This document shows positions 10,501 to 19,632 of a DNA stretch of 64,000 nucleotides, piece by piece. Origin of the DNA: Pusillimonas sp. TS35 (lineage in GTDB: Bacteria > Pseudomonadota > Gammaproteobacteria > Burkholderiales > Burkholderiaceae_B); NCBI RefSeq assembly GCF_009857885.1, contig NZ_WWER01000009.1, positions 95,327 to 159,326 on the forward strand, given 5' to 3'. Each line of letters begins with the position of its first letter. The first letter of the stretch is position 1. The notes beneath the pieces were generated by a model that saw nothing but the letters and a program-made list of their open reading frames with translations, did not search any database and was not told the DNA's origin. Both the position numbers and the translations under genes were made by a program.

Positions 10501-11322
10501 TCAGGCAGCTCGCATCTGCTGCCACCCCTTGTAGAGCATATACGCCGACATTGCGAACAACAGGAAGGCAAACAAGCGCCTGAGCGTCGCCACTGGCACG
10601 CGATGCGTACAGCGGGCGCCCCAGGGGGCGGTCAGTACGCTCATCGCCGAAACCACCATGAGCGCAGGCCAATAGATATACCCCAGCATGCCCGGCTGCG
10701 CTTTGACAGAATGAAAGCCGGAGTAGATGTAACCTGCGCTATTGGCCACAGCGATAAAAAACCCGAGCGCGGAAGACGTGGCCACCGCATTGCGCAGCGG
10801 TATGTTGCCACGCGCCATGAAAGGCACAGACAGAAAGGCGCCACCCGCGCCCAAAAACCCTGACAGAAAACCGATCAGTGCGCCGACGCCGAATATGGCA
10901 GGCCGCGACGGCATGGTGCGCCCGGGCGGAGGCGCCTTGGCCTTGAGCATGCGATATGCGGAATAGCTGACGAACACCGCAAAAAACAGCGACAGCCAGA
11001 CACCGCTGACAAAGGAAAATGCCGCGCCGCCCGACAGCAGCCCGCCTACAACCAGGCCCGGCCCGATGACTGCGACAATATCCCAGCGTATGGCCCCTCG
11101 CCTGTGATGCGCGCGCATGCTGGACACCGAAGTAAACACAATCGTTGCCATGGCCGTCGCAATGGCCGCATGCACGACCAGATCAGCAGGCACGCCGAAC
11201 ACCGGCAGCAGCATGGTGAGAAACGGCACGAGAATCATGCCGCCGCCTATGCCCAGCAGGCCGGCGGCAAAACCCACAGCAGCACCGAGCGCCACCAGGT
11301 AGAGTATAGAAAGTAGATCCAA
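10501..11322 (-). CDS. TauE/SafE-family membrane permease (probable anion or sulfite exporter)
   Basis: A polytopic inner-membrane protein with two repeats of the family motif: GFAAGLLGIGGGMILVPFL near the N-terminus and GFLSGFLGAGGAFLSVPFM in the middle. At least eight hydrophobic segments are visible. TauE/SafE proteins export sulfite, sulfoacetate or related organic anions; the substrate here is unknown. The start is uncertain: TTG 11322 (LDLLSILYLVALG) fits family N-termini, while a GTG at 11367 would overlap mnmA by 28 nt. It lies just downstream of mnmA on the same strand. Confidence 0.85.
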   Translation of the reverse strand: MDLLSILYLVALGAAVGFAAGLLGIGGGMILVPFLTMLLPVFGVPADLVVHAAIATAMATIVFTSVSSMRAHHRRGAIRWDIVAVIGPGLVVGGLLSGGAAFSFVSGVWLSLFFAVFVSYSAYRMLKAKAPPPGRTMPSRPAIFGVGALIGFLSGFLGAGGAFLSVPFMARGNIPLRNAVATSSALGFFIAVANSAGYIYSGFHSVKAQPGMLGYIYWPALMVVSAMSVLTAPWGARCTHRVPVATLRRLFAFLLFAMSAYMLYKGWQQMRAA

Positions 11323-11339
11323 GATGCAGCCTGTGATAA

Positions 11340-12455
11340 TCAGGTAATGATGCCGCCACCGAGACACACATCGCCGTCATAGAGTACGGCGGATTGTCCA
11401 GGCGTCACCGCCCACTGGTGCTGAGAAAAGTTGAGCGTAAAGCCCCCGTCGTCGGCAGCCACCAACATGCAAGGGGCGTCGGATTGACGATAGCGTGTTT
11501 TGGCACCATAGCCCCCCTCCGCAGGTGCACGACCGGCTATCCAGCTCGCATCGTGCGCTTGCAGCTTAGCGCTGAGCAGCCACGGGTGGTCATGCCCCTG
11601 CACCACATAAAGCGTATTGGCAGCCAGATCTTTGCGCGCCGTGTACCAGGCGTCGGCCGTGCCATCGTCGCGCTGACGCCCTTTTACGCCACCGATACCC
11701 AGGCCCTTGCGCTGCCCCAGGGTATAGAACGATAGGCCCTGATGCTCGCCCACCACTATGCCTTCTGGCGTTTTGATCGGACCGGGTTTGGTGGGCAGAT
11801 AGCGGTTGAGAAATTCGCGGAAAGGCCGTTCGCCGATAAAGCAGATGCCGGTGGAGTCTTTCTTGGCCGCATTGGGCAGGCCGATCTCGCGGGCGATCTC
11901 GCGCACCTTGGTTTTGGGTATCTCACCCAAGGGAAACAGCGTACGCGAAAGCTGATCCTGGTTAAGCCGATGCAGGAAGTAGCTTTGATCCTTGCTCTGA
12001 TCAAGCGCCTTCAACAATTGGTACTGTCTGCCCTCAGGGGTATCGAGCGTGCGCACGCGCGCATAATGCCCGGTGGCAATATGCTCGGCCCCCAGTGACA
12101 TAGCGTGATCGAGAAAGGCCTTGAACTTGATTTCGGCATTGCACAGCACGTCGGGGTTGGGCGTACGGCCGGCGGAGTATTCGCGCAGAAAGTCTGCAAA
12201 AACCCGGTCTTTGTATTCGGCCGCAAAATTGACTGCTTCGATGTCGACGCCAACCACATCGGCCACACTGGCGGCATCCAGCCAGTCTTGCCGGGTCGAA
12301 CAGTATTCGCTGTCGTCGTCATCTTCCCAGTTTTTCATGAATAGGCCGAGCACATCGTAGCCCTGCTGCTTGAGCAGCCAAGCAGTTACCGACGAATCGA
12401 CGCCCCCGGACATGCCGACGACGACACGCCCTTTTGATGCGGTAGTAGTTCCCAT
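11340..12455 (-). CDS. mnmA: tRNA-specific 2-thiouridylase MnmA
   Basis: Thiolates U34 of tRNA-Lys, -Glu and -Gln using ATP and sulfur relayed from IscS/Tus proteins. The protein has 371 residues with the PP-loop SGGVDSS at 16-22, the first catalytic Cys in [12 protein letters not shown], the persulfide Cys in [11 protein letters not shown], and the C-terminal beta-barrel ending in [15 protein letters not shown]. It is complete and standard, with its own short upstream gap of 79 bp after glcF. Confidence 0.97.
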   Translation of the reverse strand: MGTTTASKGRVVVGMSGGVDSSVTAWLLKQQGYDVLGLFMKNWEDDDDSEYCSTRQDWLDAASVADVVGVDIEAVNFAAEYKDRVFADFLREYSAGRTPNPDVLCNAEIKFKAFLDHAMSLGAEHIATGHYARVRTLDTPEGRQYQLLKALDQSKDQSYFLHRLNQDQLSRTLFPLGEIPKTKVREIAREIGLPNAAKKDSTGICFIGERPFREFLNRYLPTKPGPIKTPEGIVVGEHQGLSFYTLGQRKGLGIGGVKGRQRDDGTADAWYTARKDLAANTLYVVQGHDHPWLLSAKLQAHDASWIAGRAPAEGGYGAKTRYRQSDAPCMLVAADDGGFTLNFSQHQWAVTPGQSAVLYDGDVCLGGGIIT

Positions 12456-12534
12456 TGCGCTATTGTAGACGCAGACAGACCGCCGCCAGCCGCACGGCCG
12501 ACAGTTTCAATGCCGCGCCAGGGCGGTGGCACCA

Positions 12535-13773
12535 TCAGCCCTTGCGCCGGCGCAGCGCCTCGTCTACCACCTCGACCCAGTGACGCACAGGCGTCTCGGT
12601 GCCGTTCTGCAAATGCGTAATACACCCCATATTGGAGGAGACAATGCATGCAGGCTCTACCCGGTTGATGTTGCCAAGCTTGCGGTCGCGCAATGTATGC
12701 GAGAGTTCCGGCTGAGTAACCGAATACGTACCCGCCGAGCCACAGCACAGATGCGCCTCATCGAAGGGCTTCAGGTTAAAGCCCAGCTCCGCCAGCATGG
12801 TTTCATTCAGGCCGCGCAGGCCCTGCCAGTGCTGCAGCGTGCAAGGCGGATGAAAAGCCGCACTCTCGGGCAGCGGGCCCATGAGGCCGCGCAGCCGCGA
12901 GGCCTCGGGCGCAATGATTTCAGAAATATCGCGCACCTTTTCCACCACCCGCGCAGCCTTGTCGGCGTAGACGGGATCATGACGCAAATGATGGGCATAT
13001 TCACGGATCATCCCGCCGCAACCCGAGGCATTGATCACAATGGCCTCAACCTCTCCGCGATCGAGCAGGGGCAGCCAGGCATCGATATTCACGCGCATCT
13101 GGGCCAGCGCCTGGTCTTGCGCATCGAGGTGGAAGTTGATAGCGCCGCAGCATCCAGCCGCCGCCGCATCGCGGGTGCCGATCCCTACAGCGTCCAGCAC
13201 ACGCATGGTTGCACCATCGATACTGGGCATCATGTCGGGCTGCACGCAACCACGTGGCATCAGCACCTGTCGAGGATGCCGACCCGCATCCCTGGGCAGA
13301 CGGCCCGCAGCGCGAGAAACTGGCACCTTGCCCGCGAGCACCGCCGGCAGCAAGGGCCTCATGACGCGACCCAGCCGCAACGCCGGACCGAACAGGCGGG
13401 AATTAAGCAAATGCCGCAGCGCACTGCGGACAACGCGCTGACGCAATGGGCGCTCGACCTTCTGATCGACCAACGCCCGCCCGATATCCACCAGCGCCCC
13501 GTACTCAACGCCCGATGGGCATGTGGTTTCGCAATTGCGGCAAGTAAGGCAGCGGTCCAGATGGGTTTGTGTCGCCGCGGTGGGCTCGGCGCCCTCCAGC
13601 ACTTGCTTGATCAGGTAAATACGTCCGCGCGGGCTGTCGAGTTCGTCCCCCAGCACCTGATAGGTAGGACAGGTTGCCTGACAGAACCCACAATGAACGC
13701 AACGACGCAAAATAGCATCGGCATCATTGCCGATAGCCGTATCGCGAGCCCAGGAAGCCAGATTAGTTTGCAC
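12535..13773 (-). CDS. glcF: Glycolate oxidase iron-sulfur subunit GlcF
   Basis: Electron-transfer subunit of membrane-bound glycolate oxidase (glycolate to glyoxylate), 412 aa. Two 4Fe-4S clusters are visible as CVHCGFCQATCP (residues 25-36) and CLTCRNCETTCP (75-86), followed by two CCG-type half-motifs, GCCGAINFH and LCCGSAGTYS. GTG 13773 was chosen because TTGAGG lies 8 nt upstream and the length then matches E. coli GlcF (407). The upstream in-frame ATG at 13833 would overlap glcE. It is the last gene of the dld-glcD-glcE-glcF operon. Confidence 0.94.
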   Translation of the reverse strand: MQTNLASWARDTAIGNDADAILRRCVHCGFCQATCPTYQVLGDELDSPRGRIYLIKQVLEGAEPTAATQTHLDRCLTCRNCETTCPSGVEYGALVDIGRALVDQKVERPLRQRVVRSALRHLLNSRLFGPALRLGRVMRPLLPAVLAGKVPVSRAAGRLPRDAGRHPRQVLMPRGCVQPDMMPSIDGATMRVLDAVGIGTRDAAAAGCCGAINFHLDAQDQALAQMRVNIDAWLPLLDRGEVEAIVINASGCGGMIREYAHHLRHDPVYADKAARVVEKVRDISEIIAPEASRLRGLMGPLPESAAFHPPCTLQHWQGLRGLNETMLAELGFNLKPFDEAHLCCGSAGTYSVTQPELSHTLRDRKLGNINRVEPACIVSSNMGCITHLQNGTETPVRHWVEVVDEALRRRKG

Positions 13774-13783
13774 GATGGATGCC

Positions 13784-14887
13784 TCAAAATTCCCGGAACA
13801 GCCGGCCCGGATTGAATATCCCGACCGGATCAAGCTCTTGCTTCATGCGTTGGCTGATGTTGCGCAGCGTCGGTTGCAGTGGATGGAATACAGGAACATC
13901 CCCCGGCGATGCACCATAACGGTAAAGGGTGGCGTGGCCGCCTGCCGCCTCCACACGCGCACGCAAGGCCGTGGCGCTTTGCGCATCGACTGACGGCCCT
14001 CCGGCGACCCAACGCAGGCCGCCATTCCATTCAATCAGCGATGGCCCGAGATCCAGCGGCCCTGCCTGCGGCGGGACCGACAGGCGCCATAACACAGGCA
14101 CGTCAAAAAAAGCGTGCGTCTGGTCGCGCAGGCTGGCCCACAGGGCTTCGCCAGCAGCCGCCTCGAACGCACTGCCGCCGATCTGGCGCAAACCGCTGGC
14201 CACGGCAGGCTCGCTGCCCGACAGACGCACATACAGGCGCCCCCCCTGCTCTGGAAACCAGGCGGTGGCACTGATTGGCAGTGGCTTGCTGCGCCATTGG
14301 CTAAACAAGGCCAGCGCGCCCGCTTCATCTACGTCAAGCACGCTGATGGCCTCGACGCCAGGCAGCGGCGCAACCTTGAGCGATACTTCGATCAAGGCGC
14401 CAAATATGCCCATGGAACCCGCCAGCAGACGGGAAATATCGAAACCGGCCACATTTTTCATGACTTCACCGCCGAAGCCAAGCACCACGCCGGAGGAATC
14501 CAGCAGGCGCGCACCCAGCACGAAGTCTCGCAGACTACCCGCCGCCATCCTGCGCGGCCCCGACAGCCCGCTGGCTACCATGCCGCCCACCGTGGACGCG
14601 GCGCCAAAACGGGGTGGCTCGAAAGCCAACATCTGGCCTTGGGCGCGCAGCGCCGCTTCGAGCGCTTCCAGCCGCGTGCCAGCCTTGGCGGTAACCACCA
14701 GCTCCGACGGTTGATAATTGACAATACCCTGATGGCCCGAGATGTCGAGCACAGCAGCGCCCGAAAGATTGTCCGGCTCGGGCTCGCCATAAAATCGCCG
14801 GGTGCCGCCGCCACGAATATACAGAGGACGCTCGGCGGCACGCGCCGTCATCACCTGTTCGCACAACTCGGAAAGCTCGAATTCCAT
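13784..14887 (-). CDS. glcE: Glycolate oxidase FAD-binding subunit GlcE
   Basis: A 367-residue FAD-domain protein of the PCMH type that forms the glycolate oxidase complex with GlcD and GlcF. Flavin-domain landmarks are PLYIRGGGTRRFYG near the N-terminus and RFGAASTVGGMVASGLSGPRR, with NVAGFDISRLLAGSMG and GIFGALIEVSLKV following. It lies between glcD (20 bp away) and glcF (10 bp away) on one transcript. The final residues IFNPGRLF are the usual end of this family. Confidence 0.95.
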   Translation of the reverse strand: MEFELSELCEQVMTARAAERPLYIRGGGTRRFYGEPEPDNLSGAAVLDISGHQGIVNYQPSELVVTAKAGTRLEALEAALRAQGQMLAFEPPRFGAASTVGGMVASGLSGPRRMAAGSLRDFVLGARLLDSSGVVLGFGGEVMKNVAGFDISRLLAGSMGIFGALIEVSLKVAPLPGVEAISVLDVDEAGALALFSQWRSKPLPISATAWFPEQGGRLYVRLSGSEPAVASGLRQIGGSAFEAAAGEALWASLRDQTHAFFDVPVLWRLSVPPQAGPLDLGPSLIEWNGGLRWVAGGPSVDAQSATALRARVEAAGGHATLYRYGASPGDVPVFHPLQPTLRNISQRMKQELDPVGIFNPGRLFREF

Positions 14888-14907
14888 GTTTACTCGCTAT
14901 AAACCGA

Positions 14908-16401
14908 TTAGAACCGCGGCAGGTCGGGAAAGCGCAACTCGCCGCCGTGCACGTGCATCTTTCCGTATTCGGCGCAGCGCGCCAGCGTCGGAATGACTTT
15001 CTCGGGGTTGAGCAGGTTGTAGGGATCAAAGGCGCGCTTGAACGCGCAGAAAAAGTCGAGCTCCTCGCGTGCAAACTGCACGCACATCTGGTTGATTTTC
15101 TCGACACCCACGCCGTGCTCGCCGGTAATCGTGCCGCCGACCTGCACACACAGCTCAAGAATGGCGGCACCGAACTTCTCGGCACGCTCGACTTCTTCAG
15201 GCCGGTTTGAATCGAACAGAATCAAGGGATGCAGATTGCCGTCGCCGGCATGAAAGACATTGGCGCAACGCAGGCCATACTCACCTTCCATCTCCTCGAT
15301 GGCACCCAACACCCGCGCCAGATGACGGCGCGGTATCGTGCCATCCATGCAGTAGTAATCGGGCGAGACCCGGCCGGCGGCGGGAAAGGCATTCTTGCGG
15401 CCCGCCCAGAAGGCCAGGCGCTCCTGCTCGCTGCGCGATACCTGCAGACGCGTGGCCCCGGCATCGCGAAAAACCGCTTCCATACGGGCGATTTCGTCCA
15501 CCACCTCTTCTTCGGTGCCGTCCGACTCGCACAAAAGTAGCGCGCTGGCTTCCAGGTCGTAGCCGGCATTCACAAAAGGCTCGACCATATGCACCGCGCG
15601 CTTGTCCATCATTTCCAGCCCTGCTGGAATAATACCCGCCGCAATCACATTGGCCACTGCAGCGCCCGCCGTCTCGACCGAGCCAAAGCTTGCCATGACG
15701 ACCCGGGCGCAGGCTGGCTTGGGAATGAGCTTGACCACCACTTCGGTGACCAAGCCCAACATGCCCTCGGATCCGATGAAGGCGGCGAGCAGATCCAGAC
15801 CGGGGCTATCAGGCGCCTCGGACCCGAGCTCGACGATATCGCCGCTGATGGTGACCACCCGTATCCGCAGGATGTTGTGAACCGTGAGCCCGTATTTCAG
15901 GCAGTGCACACCGCCCGAGTTCTCCGCAACGTTGCCACCTATCGTGCAAGCGATCTGACTTGACGGATCGGGCGCATAGTAAAGCCCATAAGGCGCAGCT
16001 GCCTCCGAAATGGCCAGATTGCGAACACCCGGCCCAACCACCGCGCTGCCGGCGGCGACGTCGATGCGATGGATGCGATTGAGCTTGCTCAAGCCCAGCA
16101 CGATGCCGCGCGCGTGCGGCATGGCGCCGCCCGACAGGCCCGTGCCGGCTCCTCGGGCAACGATAGGGATATTGAATGCCGTGCATGCCTTGACTACCGC
16201 GACGACCTGCGCTTCGTCCTCCGGCAGCACGACCACTGGCGGCAGCGACCGGTAAAGTGACAGGCCGTCGCATTCGTAGGGCCGCGTATCTTCGGCTCGA
16301 TGCAAGATGCAATGAGCCGGCACGCTCTCTTTGAGGCGGGCTATCAAGCCCGGAAAATCCGGCGCTGTCTCGTACGCCGGGCTGATCAAGGATTCAGTCA
16401 T
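14908..16401 (-). CDS. glcD: Glycolate oxidase catalytic subunit GlcD
   Basis: FAD-linked oxidase of 497 residues (E. coli GlcD 499). The FAD-binding domain shows PIVARGAGTGLSGGA and YAPDPSSQIACTIGGNVAENSGG. The C-terminal substrate domain has NVFHAGDGNLHPLILFD, where the His ligands lie, GTITGEHGVGVEK, and the closing AFDPYNLLNPEKVIP. It is 45 bp downstream of a related oxidase gene and 20 bp upstream of glcE. No glcC-type regulator lies next to it. Confidence 0.96.
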   Translation of the reverse strand: MTESLISPAYETAPDFPGLIARLKESVPAHCILHRAEDTRPYECDGLSLYRSLPPVVVLPEDEAQVVAVVKACTAFNIPIVARGAGTGLSGGAMPHARGIVLGLSKLNRIHRIDVAAGSAVVGPGVRNLAISEAAAPYGLYYAPDPSSQIACTIGGNVAENSGGVHCLKYGLTVHNILRIRVVTISGDIVELGSEAPDSPGLDLLAAFIGSEGMLGLVTEVVVKLIPKPACARVVMASFGSVETAGAAVANVIAAGIIPAGLEMMDKRAVHMVEPFVNAGYDLEASALLLCESDGTEEEVVDEIARMEAVFRDAGATRLQVSRSEQERLAFWAGRKNAFPAAGRVSPDYYCMDGTIPRRHLARVLGAIEEMEGEYGLRCANVFHAGDGNLHPLILFDSNRPEEVERAEKFGAAILELCVQVGGTITGEHGVGVEKINQMCVQFAREELDFFCAFKRAFDPYNLLNPEKVIPTLARCAEYGKMHVHGGELRFPDLPRF

Positions 16402-16446
16402 TATTCTATTGTGTGGCGGCGCGCGCCCGCGCGCGGCGATGGGGGG

Positions 16447-17859
16447 TTATGGCCCCGGAATGATCTTGCCAGGGTTGAGGATATCGTGAGGGTCGAATGC
16501 GTGTTTCAGGCTGGCCATGAGGTCGAGCGCATCGCGGCCGTGTTCCGCCAGCATGAATGCCATCTTGTGCAGCCCCACGCCATGCTCGCCGGTGCAGGTA
16601 CCGTCCATGCGGATGGCACGCTCCACCAGCCTGCGGTTAAGCTGTTCGGATGCCTCCCATTCCTGCGGGTTGTCTGGGTCGAGCAGCATCAGCACATGAA
16701 AGTTACCGTCGCCCACATGGCCAACGATGGTATACGGAAAGCTCGCCGCATCAAGTTCGGCGGCGGTTTCCGTCACGCAATCGGCCAACCGGGAAATGGG
16801 CACGCAGACATCTGTGGTGCTGGACCGACAGCCGGGCCGCAACTGCAGACCGGCAAAATAGGCATTGTGCCGCGCGGCCCACAGGCGGCTGCGGTCTTCG
16901 GGCTGGTCGGCCCATTCGAAATCCATGCCATCATTGGAGCGGGCGATTTCTTGCACAATCTGTGCCTGCTCTTTGACGCCCGCCGGGCTGCCATGAAACT
17001 CGAACAGCAACAGCGGCGACTCTTTGAGTGCCAGCTTGCTGTACGCATTGGTGGCCTTGACGGCCCAAGTGTCCATGAACTCGACCCGCGCCACGGGCAC
17101 GCCCATTTGAATAACTTCGATGACGCTGCGCACCGCCGCCTCGAGCGTGGGAAAGTTGCAGATCGCCGCGGAGATCGCCTCGGGCACCGGATAAAGCCGG
17201 ACAGTGACCTCGGTGATGATGCCCAGCGTCCCCTCGCTGCCCACGAAAATGCGCGTAAGGTCGTAGCCCGCTGAAGACTTGCGCGCGCGCGAAGCGGTAT
17301 GAATCACGCGGCCATCCGCCGTGACAACCTTGAGCGACACCACGTTCTCACGCATGGTGCCATAGCGTACGGCGTTGGTACCCGAGGCACGGGTGGCCGC
17401 CATGCCGCCAAGGCTGGCATCCGCACCGGGATCGATCGGAAAAAACAGCCCGGTATCGCGGATGTGTTCGTTCAGCTGCTTGCGCGTGACGCCCGCCTGT
17501 ACAGTGGCCGTGAAGTCTTCGGCGTTGATCGACACAATCTTGTCCATGCCGGCCAGATCGAGGCTGATGCCACCCTGCACAGCAAGCAAGTGCCCTTCGA
17601 GCGAGGACCCCGTCCCATAGGGGATGAGTGGTACATGGTGCGCATGGCAATGCCGCGCAACCCAAGCCACCTCCTCCGTGCTCAGGGCAAACACCACGCC
17701 GTCAGGCAGCATAGGCGGATAGGGGGATTCGTCGCGGCCGTGATGCTCACGCACTGCTTGCGCAGTGGTAAAGCGATCACCGAACTGCCGCGCCAAAGCA
17801 TCCAGAAAGCCGTCTGGAATGGCGCGACGCACGCTCTGGGCCGGAGCGGGGGCATTCAT
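16447..17859 (-). CDS. dld: FAD-linked oxidase, probable D-lactate dehydrogenase (cytochrome type)
   Basis: A 470-residue flavoprotein with the same two-domain plan as GlcD but only distantly similar: FAD-site segments PLIPYGTGSSLEGH and DPGADASLGGMAATRASGTNAVRYGTM, then IVGHVGDGNFHVLMLLD, CTGEHGVGLHKM and FDPHDILNPGKIIP. The pattern matches mitochondrial/bacterial cytochrome-linked D-lactate dehydrogenases; another D-2-hydroxy acid as substrate is possible. The start is ATG 17859 with AGGAG upstream. It heads the operon into glcDEF, so the unit oxidises two or more 2-hydroxy acids into the quinone pool. Confidence 0.9.
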   Translation of the reverse strand: MNAPAPAQSVRRAIPDGFLDALARQFGDRFTTAQAVREHHGRDESPYPPMLPDGVVFALSTEEVAWVARHCHAHHVPLIPYGTGSSLEGHLLAVQGGISLDLAGMDKIVSINAEDFTATVQAGVTRKQLNEHIRDTGLFFPIDPGADASLGGMAATRASGTNAVRYGTMRENVVSLKVVTADGRVIHTASRARKSSAGYDLTRIFVGSEGTLGIITEVTVRLYPVPEAISAAICNFPTLEAAVRSVIEVIQMGVPVARVEFMDTWAVKATNAYSKLALKESPLLLFEFHGSPAGVKEQAQIVQEIARSNDGMDFEWADQPEDRSRLWAARHNAYFAGLQLRPGCRSSTTDVCVPISRLADCVTETAAELDAASFPYTIVGHVGDGNFHVLMLLDPDNPQEWEASEQLNRRLVERAIRMDGTCTGEHGVGLHKMAFMLAEHGRDALDLMASLKHAFDPHDILNPGKIIPGP

Positions 17860-17943
17860 GTTCGTTCTCCTGTTACAGTCATAGCCCAAGCACAGGCCCC
17901 ACGCGGGGCCCTGACTACGCCATATGCCTGATCGTAGCAGTGT

Positions 17944-19038
17944 TTAGGCGTGCGTGCCGATCAGGGCATTTGCCGATTGCACCGTGACCTTGCGTCGATT
18001 CTGAACCGCCTGCGACAGCCGCTCGAGCACCTGAACCGTGGTGTCCCAGCCTATGCAACCGTCGGTAATGCTCTGGCCATAAGTTAGCGGCTTGCCAGCC
18101 ACCATATCCTGACGTCCGTCAACCAGGTGGCTTTCGACCATGACGCCGAACAGGCAATCACCACCCGCCTCGAGTTGGCGGGAGACATCTTCGAGCACCT
18201 TGGGCTGATTGCGATAATCTTTGTTGCTGTTCGCATGGCTGGCGTCGACCATGATGCGTGGGCGCAGTTTGGCCTTGACGAGCTTGTCGCAAGCGTCGTG
18301 GACGCTGGCGGCATCGTAGTTGGGTGCTTTGCCGCCGCGCAGGATGATGTGGCAGTCGTTGTTGCCGACCGTGGACACAATGGCTGAATGACCGCCCTTG
18401 GTAACAGACAGGAAGTGGTGCGGCTGCGACGCCGCCTGGATAGCATCCATGGCGATCTTGATATTGCCATCGGTGCCATTCTTGAAGCCAACGGGACACG
18501 AGAGCCCGGAAGCCAGCTCACGATGAACCTGGCTTTCGGTTGTACGCGCCCCGATGGCGCCCCAGGCGACCAGGTCGGCAATATACTGCGGCGTGATCAT
18601 ATCCAGGAACTCACAGCCCGCGGGCAGGCCCAGGTCGTTGACGTTGATGAGCAACTCGCGCGCCGTACGCAGGCCTAGATTGATGTTGAAGCTGCCGTCC
18701 AGGCCTGGATCGTTGATCAGGCCCTTCCAGCCTACCGTGGTGCGCGGCTTCTCGAAGTAGACGCGCATGATGATTTCGAGATCGCCCTGGAAGCGTGTGC
18801 GCTGCTCGACCAGGCGGCGTGCGTACTCGAGCCCCGCTTCTGGATTGTGGATGGAACATGGCCCCACGATAACCACCAACCGGTCGTCATTGCCGTACAG
18901 AATATTGTGGACCGCGCGGCGCGCGTCGTGCACGACAGTCGAAATCGCCGGTGTGCAGGGAAATTCTCGCATTACATGCGCCGGCGGGCTCAATTCTTTG
19001 ATTTCCCGGATTCGCAAGTCATCGGTATTGTGGGACAC
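17944..19038 (-). CDS. aroG: 3-deoxy-D-arabino-heptulosonate 7-phosphate synthase, class I (AroG type)
   Basis: First enzyme of the shikimate pathway: condenses phosphoenolpyruvate with erythrose 4-phosphate. The protein has 364 residues (E. coli AroG 350), with VVIVGPCSIHNPEAGLEYAR, EKPRTTVGWKGLINDP, the metal- and substrate-site segment GFKNGTDGNIKIA, and MVDASHANSNKDYRNQ. GTG 19038 is the start because CTGGAG lies 9 nt upstream and an earlier ATG has no similarity. The 5' leader encodes a Phe/Tyr-rich peptide and an attenuator, so Phe-tRNA supply should control expression on top of feedback inhibition. Confidence 0.95.
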   Translation of the reverse strand: MSHNTDDLRIREIKELSPPAHVMREFPCTPAISTVVHDARRAVHNILYGNDDRLVVIVGPCSIHNPEAGLEYARRLVEQRTRFQGDLEIIMRVYFEKPRTTVGWKGLINDPGLDGSFNINLGLRTARELLINVNDLGLPAGCEFLDMITPQYIADLVAWGAIGARTTESQVHRELASGLSCPVGFKNGTDGNIKIAMDAIQAASQPHHFLSVTKGGHSAIVSTVGNNDCHIILRGGKAPNYDAASVHDACDKLVKAKLRPRIMVDASHANSNKDYRNQPKVLEDVSRQLEAGGDCLFGVMVESHLVDGRQDMVAGKPLTYGQSITDGCIGWDTTVQVLERLSQAVQNRRKVTVQSANALIGTHA

Positions 19039-19078
19039 GGTATTACTCCAGAGTATTTTGCCAGCCTGCGCGCGGAAC

Positions 19079-19111
19079 AAAAAAGCCGCCTAGCGAAGCT
19101 GGCGGCTTTTT
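19079..19111 (-). terminator. Attenuator terminator in the aroG leader
   Basis: On the leftward transcript a hairpin with arms AAAAAGCCGCC and GGCGGCTTTTT, an inner AGC/GCT extension and a TTC loop ends in a run of T, 41 nt before the aroG start codon and 17 nt after the leader peptide stop. The 5' arm segment CCGCCAGC (19105-19098) can instead pair with GCTGGTGG inside the leader reading frame (19162-19155): 8 pairs with one G-U. That would be the antiterminator. Confidence 0.85.
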
Positions 19112-19128
19112 GGGGAATTCGCTTGTTT

Positions 19129-19212
19129 TTACAGTGTACAGCGCGTCCCTTCCTCCACCAGCGGTTTTGGAAACGTAAAGTAAAAGAAGAAAAAGGACAC
19201 GGTGCGGTACAT
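19129..19212 (-). CDS. Phe/Tyr-rich leader peptide of aroG (attenuation)
   Basis: A 27-codon reading frame on the aroG side, starting ATG-TAC-CGC-ACC at 19212 and stopping at TAA 19129. Residues 7-14 are FFFFYFTF, and the peptide holds six Phe and two Tyr. This recalls the pheA leader peptide of E. coli, which also has a run of Phe ending FTFP; here the run also ends in TFP. AGGA lies 9-10 nt before the ATG. Stalling at Phe codons would leave the downstream GCTGGTGG free to block the terminator. Confidence 0.85.
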   Translation of the reverse strand: MYRTVSFFFFYFTFPKPLVEEGTRCTL

Positions 19213-19220
19213 AGTGGTAA

Positions 19221-19249
19221 ATCCTAGCACACCTCATTTGCCTTGCCAA
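19221..19249 (-). promoter_or_regulatory. Possible sigma-70 promoter of the aroG leader
   Basis: On the leftward strand TTGGCA is followed after 17 bp by TAGGAT. If this -10 is real, transcription would start only 0-3 nt before the leader peptide ATG, giving a nearly leaderless message. The same AGGAT could instead be the Shine-Dalgarno of the leader peptide, with the promoter further upstream. Confidence 0.4.
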
Positions 19250-19458
19250 CAGAATTTTCTGTAGCGGGCGGGCACCGCAGGCTTATCCGTCGCCCTTTTG
19301 CAATCGCCCCGTCCACGGCCGGCGGATCATGCGCCGCCTGCCTTGCGCAACACATCCCCCCGGTAATCCGCCTCTGCATCACAGCAACGTATCTGCGCAT
19401 CCCTTACACCTGCGCCCGAAACTGCCACCTGTCCCAGGAAAAAACATCCTCCTTCTAA
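19250..19458. other. Divergent intergenic region between aroG leader and ehu operon
   Basis: About 210 bp with no gene or further repeat that I can support. The aroG leader signals lie to its left and the ehu promoter/operator to its right. Confidence 0.5.
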
Positions 19459-19476
19459 CGATTTGAGTTGAAATCA
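19459..19476 (+). promoter_or_regulatory. Putative EctR operator in the ehu promoter
   Basis: CGATTTGAGTTGAAATCA matches 16 of 18 positions of the perfect-armed element TGATTTGAGTAGAAATCA in the ectR-ectABCD promoter 9 kb away. It covers the -35 hexamer TTGAGT (19463-19468). A bound MarR-type repressor would block ehu transcription. The regulator is inferred from the shared site and the ectR gene. Confidence 0.7.
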
Positions 19477-19492
19477 TCATATCGTGTATGAT
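19463..19492 (+). promoter_or_regulatory. Probable promoter of ehuBCDA
   Basis: TTGAGT (19463-19468) and TATGAT (19487-19492) are spaced by 18 bp, and the -35 is embedded in the putative EctR operator. Transcription would start near 19499, leaving an untranslated leader of about 130 nt before ehuB. Confidence 0.55.
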
Positions 19493-19632
19493 TTTTCTCG
19501 TTAAGATCACACCCATAACAATTGGCAAAGCACGCCTGCAAAGCATGGGCATGGCATCCTCCGCATCGTTTCCGCGGAACATGCATATGGCATTTTGTCG
19601 GGCATTTTGCATAACCGAACAAAGGAACGCCG

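Noticed and set aside
17893..17912. GGCCCC/GGGGCC hairpin between aroG and the D-lactate dehydrogenase gene
   Set aside because: Short stem with a bulge and no T-run; too weak to call a terminator.
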